The notes beneath the pieces were generated by a model. It did no database searches. It was not told the DNA's origin and worked only from the letters and a program-made list of their open reading frames with translations. Positions 61,884-64,000 of a stretch of 64,000 nt of DNA are shown in pieces. The position numbers and the translations under genes were made by a program. Each line of letters begins with the position of its first letter. Positions within the stretch are counted from its first letter, which is position 1. The DNA is from Clostridiales bacterium (GTDB lineage Bacteria > Bacillota > Clostridia > Lachnospirales > Lachnospiraceae), in assembly GCA_018372435.1 (NCBI GenBank), contig JAHAJA010000005.1, positions 124,001 to 188,000 on the forward strand. The letters are read 5' to 3'.

Positions 61884-63143
61884 ATGAGAGGTTTCCTAGT
61901 TATGCTGAAGACAAATATAAAACTTCTGCTAAGAAGCAAGGGGTATCTATGCTGTATATTTCTCATTCCGATTATTGCTGTAATAGTAATGAACGAGGAT
62001 AGCTCCATTGCAAAAGAAGGGGGAGAGCAGACCAATGCAATAATGGAATGGAAAAGTATTACTGATACAGCTGATATAGAAAATATAAAATTGACAGTAA
62101 AAGTATATGATTATAGTGAATCAGATGTTTCATCATATTTGCTTCAAGAGTTAGCACAGACGAGTACATATAAATTATATCTGGTTAATAATAGTAAAGT
62201 ACCTGAGAAGGAATCCTATGAAGATATTTTAAAAGATGCAAAGAAAACGATGGAGTCTTCTACTATAAGGGCAATTCTTTATATACCTGAAGATTTCCAA
62301 GATGCGATTAATAAGGGAGAAGAGGCACCGGTCAAGATTATAAAAGGTTATGATGATAGTCGAATTGGGTTACTACAAAGTAATATTGAATGGTATTGTA
62401 GTAAGATTCAAAACGCAAACGAGGCAGCTATAAAGAATGGAGATAACATAGAAACTGTATTAAACAAGATGACAGAAGAAGACTTAGATAAAAACGTCAT
62501 TATGTTGAAGGATGAGGATAGTGTTGTATTAAACGAAAAGCAACAGAAAGATAGAGCAAGAATGGGATATGCACTTTCTTTTTTAATTATTAGCTTTGTG
62601 TTTAGTGGAGTATTTATTGTAGATATACTAATTAAAGAAAACGAGAATGGAACAATTAATAGAGTAATATTATCGCTTACTACAAATCGATGCTATATTA
62701 TAGTTAAATTATGTTTAATACTTTTAACAGCTATTATACAAGTGATTGTATTTGGGGTTGGAATTGCTTTGACTATGGGAACGAATGTAGGTATACCTTA
62801 TAGTGCCTTTTTAGGAATGGTTTTATTACAAGGTATTTTATTCAATTTTATTAGTTTAGTAATCGGGGTTCTTTTCAATAATTTTTTAGGTACGATTTTC
62901 TTTTCTTTTACTCTTTGGTCATTCACTAGTTTACTTGCAGGATTATACTTTCCTGTTATACCAGGTTCAACAATTGAGAGAATATCTATGTTTACTCCTC
63001 AAAGATGGTTTATAAAATCATCAGAGATGTTTATGACAGGAAAGAAGGGAGCATTTACTCAATATACGTTAATCTTTCTAGCATTCATGATAGTATTATT
63101 TACTATTAGCATGATCAGCCTTAAGATACAAGAAAAAGAATAA
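61884..63143 (+). CDS. ABC-2 type transporter permease, second subunit
   Basis: A 419-residue membrane protein of the same layout: one N-terminal segment, a long extracytoplasmic domain (about 35-215) and a C-terminal block of five segments. NGTINRVILSLTTNRCYIIVKL matches the ABC-2 pre-helix. It starts two bases after the previous stop with GGAGGAG inside the end of that gene. The sensor kinase gene follows, a common exporter/two-component arrangement. Confidence 0.9.
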   Translation: MRGFLVMLKTNIKLLLRSKGYLCCIFLIPIIAVIVMNEDSSIAKEGGEQTNAIMEWKSITDTADIENIKLTVKVYDYSESDVSSYLLQELAQTSTYKLYLVNNSKVPEKESYEDILKDAKKTMESSTIRAILYIPEDFQDAINKGEEAPVKIIKGYDDSRIGLLQSNIEWYCSKIQNANEAAIKNGDNIETVLNKMTEEDLDKNVIMLKDEDSVVLNEKQQKDRARMGYALSFLIISFVFSGVFIVDILIKENENGTINRVILSLTTNRCYIIVKLCLILLTAIIQVIVFGVGIALTMGTNVGIPYSAFLGMVLLQGILFNFISLVIGVLFNNFLGTIFFSFTLWSFTSLLAGLYFPVIPGSTIERISMFTPQRWFIKSSEMFMTGKKGAFTQYTLIFLAFMIVLFTISMISLKIQEKE

Positions 63144-63217
63144 GGATACTTAATGGATATATTCGACAAAATTAAGAAATTATGTTAAGATTGAGCTTGA
63201 AAGAAATGGGTGATATC

Positions 63218-64000
63218 GTGAATGAACAAAATACTAGAAATCAATTTATAGTAATTAAATTATTGATCTGTCTAAGTGTAATACTGTATTCTATAAGCAA
63301 TGAGGTGAAACCATTTTGGTCCATTGGACTAGAATGGTTACTTGTTGCTGTTTTTGTATTTGTAACAATTGGATTAGAATTACAGAAAAGTAAGAAATGG
63401 ATCTGGCTGTTACTATCACTTTTGGTTATAGCCATAATGACATATAATAAAGTATTAGGAGCGATTGCTCCCTGGGCAATCATTGTATATCTTGACTGTG
63501 TAGCATATTGGGACAGAAATTTTTGGATAAGTGGTTTGTGTTATCTTACTTTGTTTCAAACGGCGGGTTCTACAAGTAATCTGTTTATGTTTTGTTCTTT
63601 GCTATTAGTAATATACTATCAGAATACTATAGTTATACGTAAATGTAATGATTATATTAATAGCTCGGCTAAGGAAGAATATGAGCTGAAAGAAGATATG
63701 GATCTTCAACGACAGAGCTTTAAGAAGGAGATGGAAAAAAGAAATCTATATTCAGAAAACAAAATCCTTGAGGATAGAGAAATGTTGTTTCAACAGCTTC
63801 ATGGCCGATTAGGTCATAGTATTAATGGATCAGTTTATCAGTTAGAAGCCGCCAAAGTTCTAATTGATCAAAAGCCACAAGAAAGTAAGTATATCATACA
63901 AGGAGTAATTGATCATCTAAGGGGTAGCATGGATGAGATTAGAGAGATTTTTCGTAAGGAGAAACCTTCAAAAAAACAGCTGGCAATTATTCAGATAGTA
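63218..64000 (+). CDS. Sensor histidine kinase, N-terminal part
   Basis: The frame is open to the end of the window (261 codons). It has about six hydrophobic segments (15-150), a coiled coil (about 155-190) and then LHGRLGHSINGSVYQLEAAKVLID, which resembles the HisKA_3 dimerisation box with the phospho-accepting His in LGHS. The ATPase domain is outside the window. GTG at 63218 follows GGTGAT; an in-frame ATG at 63206 is the alternative. It likely regulates the ABC exporter upstream together with a response regulator beyond the window. Confidence 0.82.
   Translation, partial: MNEQNTRNQFIVIKLLICLSVILYSISNEVKPFWSIGLEWLLVAVFVFVTIGLELQKSKKWIWLLLSLLVIAIMTYNKVLGAIAPWAIIVYLDCVAYWDRNFWISGLCYLTLFQTAGSTSNLFMFCSLLLVIYYQNTIVIRKCNDYINSSAKEEYELKEDMDLQRQSFKKEMEKRNLYSENKILEDREMLFQQLHGRLGHSINGSVYQLEAAKVLIDQKPQESKYIIQGVIDHLRGSMDEIREIFRKEKPSKKQLAIIQIV

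Overview
The window looks like a chromosomal segment from a spore-forming, plant-fibre-fermenting member of the Lachnospiraceae, close in style to Lachnoclostridium phytofermentans. That is an inference from the AT-rich sequence, strong AGGAGG ribosome binding sites, spoVA sporulation genes, AdhE, Lachnospiraceae-type small DUF proteins, and pectin and mannan catabolic genes. No rRNA, tRNA, CRISPR array or prophage is visible.

Layout. 0-5.3 kb: end of spoVAD, spoVAE, a class A penicillin-binding protein and small conserved proteins. 5.4-9.0 kb: a YtrA-type GntR regulator between two ABC ATPase/permease pairs, behind a consensus promoter embedded in a palindromic AT operator. 9.1-11.6 kb: tcdA and rarA. 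11.6-15 kb: a candidate structured RNA with a C-rich loop, an AraC regulator, a 272-bp foldback element and a MATE exporter. 15-29.5 kb: a pectin/uronate region with a LacI regulator, an oligosaccharide ABC importer without its own ATPase, a GH105 unsaturated rhamnogalacturonyl hydrolase, a GH28 polygalacturonase, an 89-bp tandem repeat, an unassigned TIM-barrel epimerase, uxaB, uxaA, uxaC and a KdgK-type kinase. 29.6-34.3 kb: a SEC-C protein, a DUF4015 protein, an M19 dipeptidase and dapF. 34.5-37.4 kb: adhE behind three Rex-like sites. 37.6-45.7 kb: a beta-mannoside/beta-glucoside region with a GH1 enzyme, an AraC regulator, a cellobiose 2-epimerase, a GH130 mannosylglucose phosphorylase, a CE2-type esterase and a phosphohexomutase. 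45.8-54.1 kb: an APH-like kinase, two soluble chemoreceptors (one with a CZB domain), a phospholipase C-like protein, a split ThrE-type exporter, and DUF3877 and CpXC proteins. 54.1-58.5 kb: a second GH105 gene, a DUF3006/ComEC-like pair, an SDR and a reverse rubrerythrin. 58.5-64 kb: an SdpI-like remnant, an AraC/GyrI-type regulator, an ABC-2 exporter and the start of a sensor kinase.

How the genes work together. In the pectin region, imported oligogalacturonides and rhamnogalacturonides would be cut inside the cell, since GH105 and GH28 lack signal peptides. Galacturonate would then pass through UxaC, UxaB, UxaA and KdgK to 2-keto-3-deoxy-6-phosphogluconate; the aldolase and the importer ATPase must be encoded elsewhere. 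A near-identical 16-bp palindrome lies just after the -10 element both here and in front of the distant second GH105 gene, so the two loci are probably one regulon. In the mannan region, the epimerase would turn mannobiose into mannosylglucose, GH130 would phosphorolyse it, and the hexomutase would feed mannose-1-phosphate into glycolysis. AdhE under a Rex-like array fits ethanol as the main electron sink.
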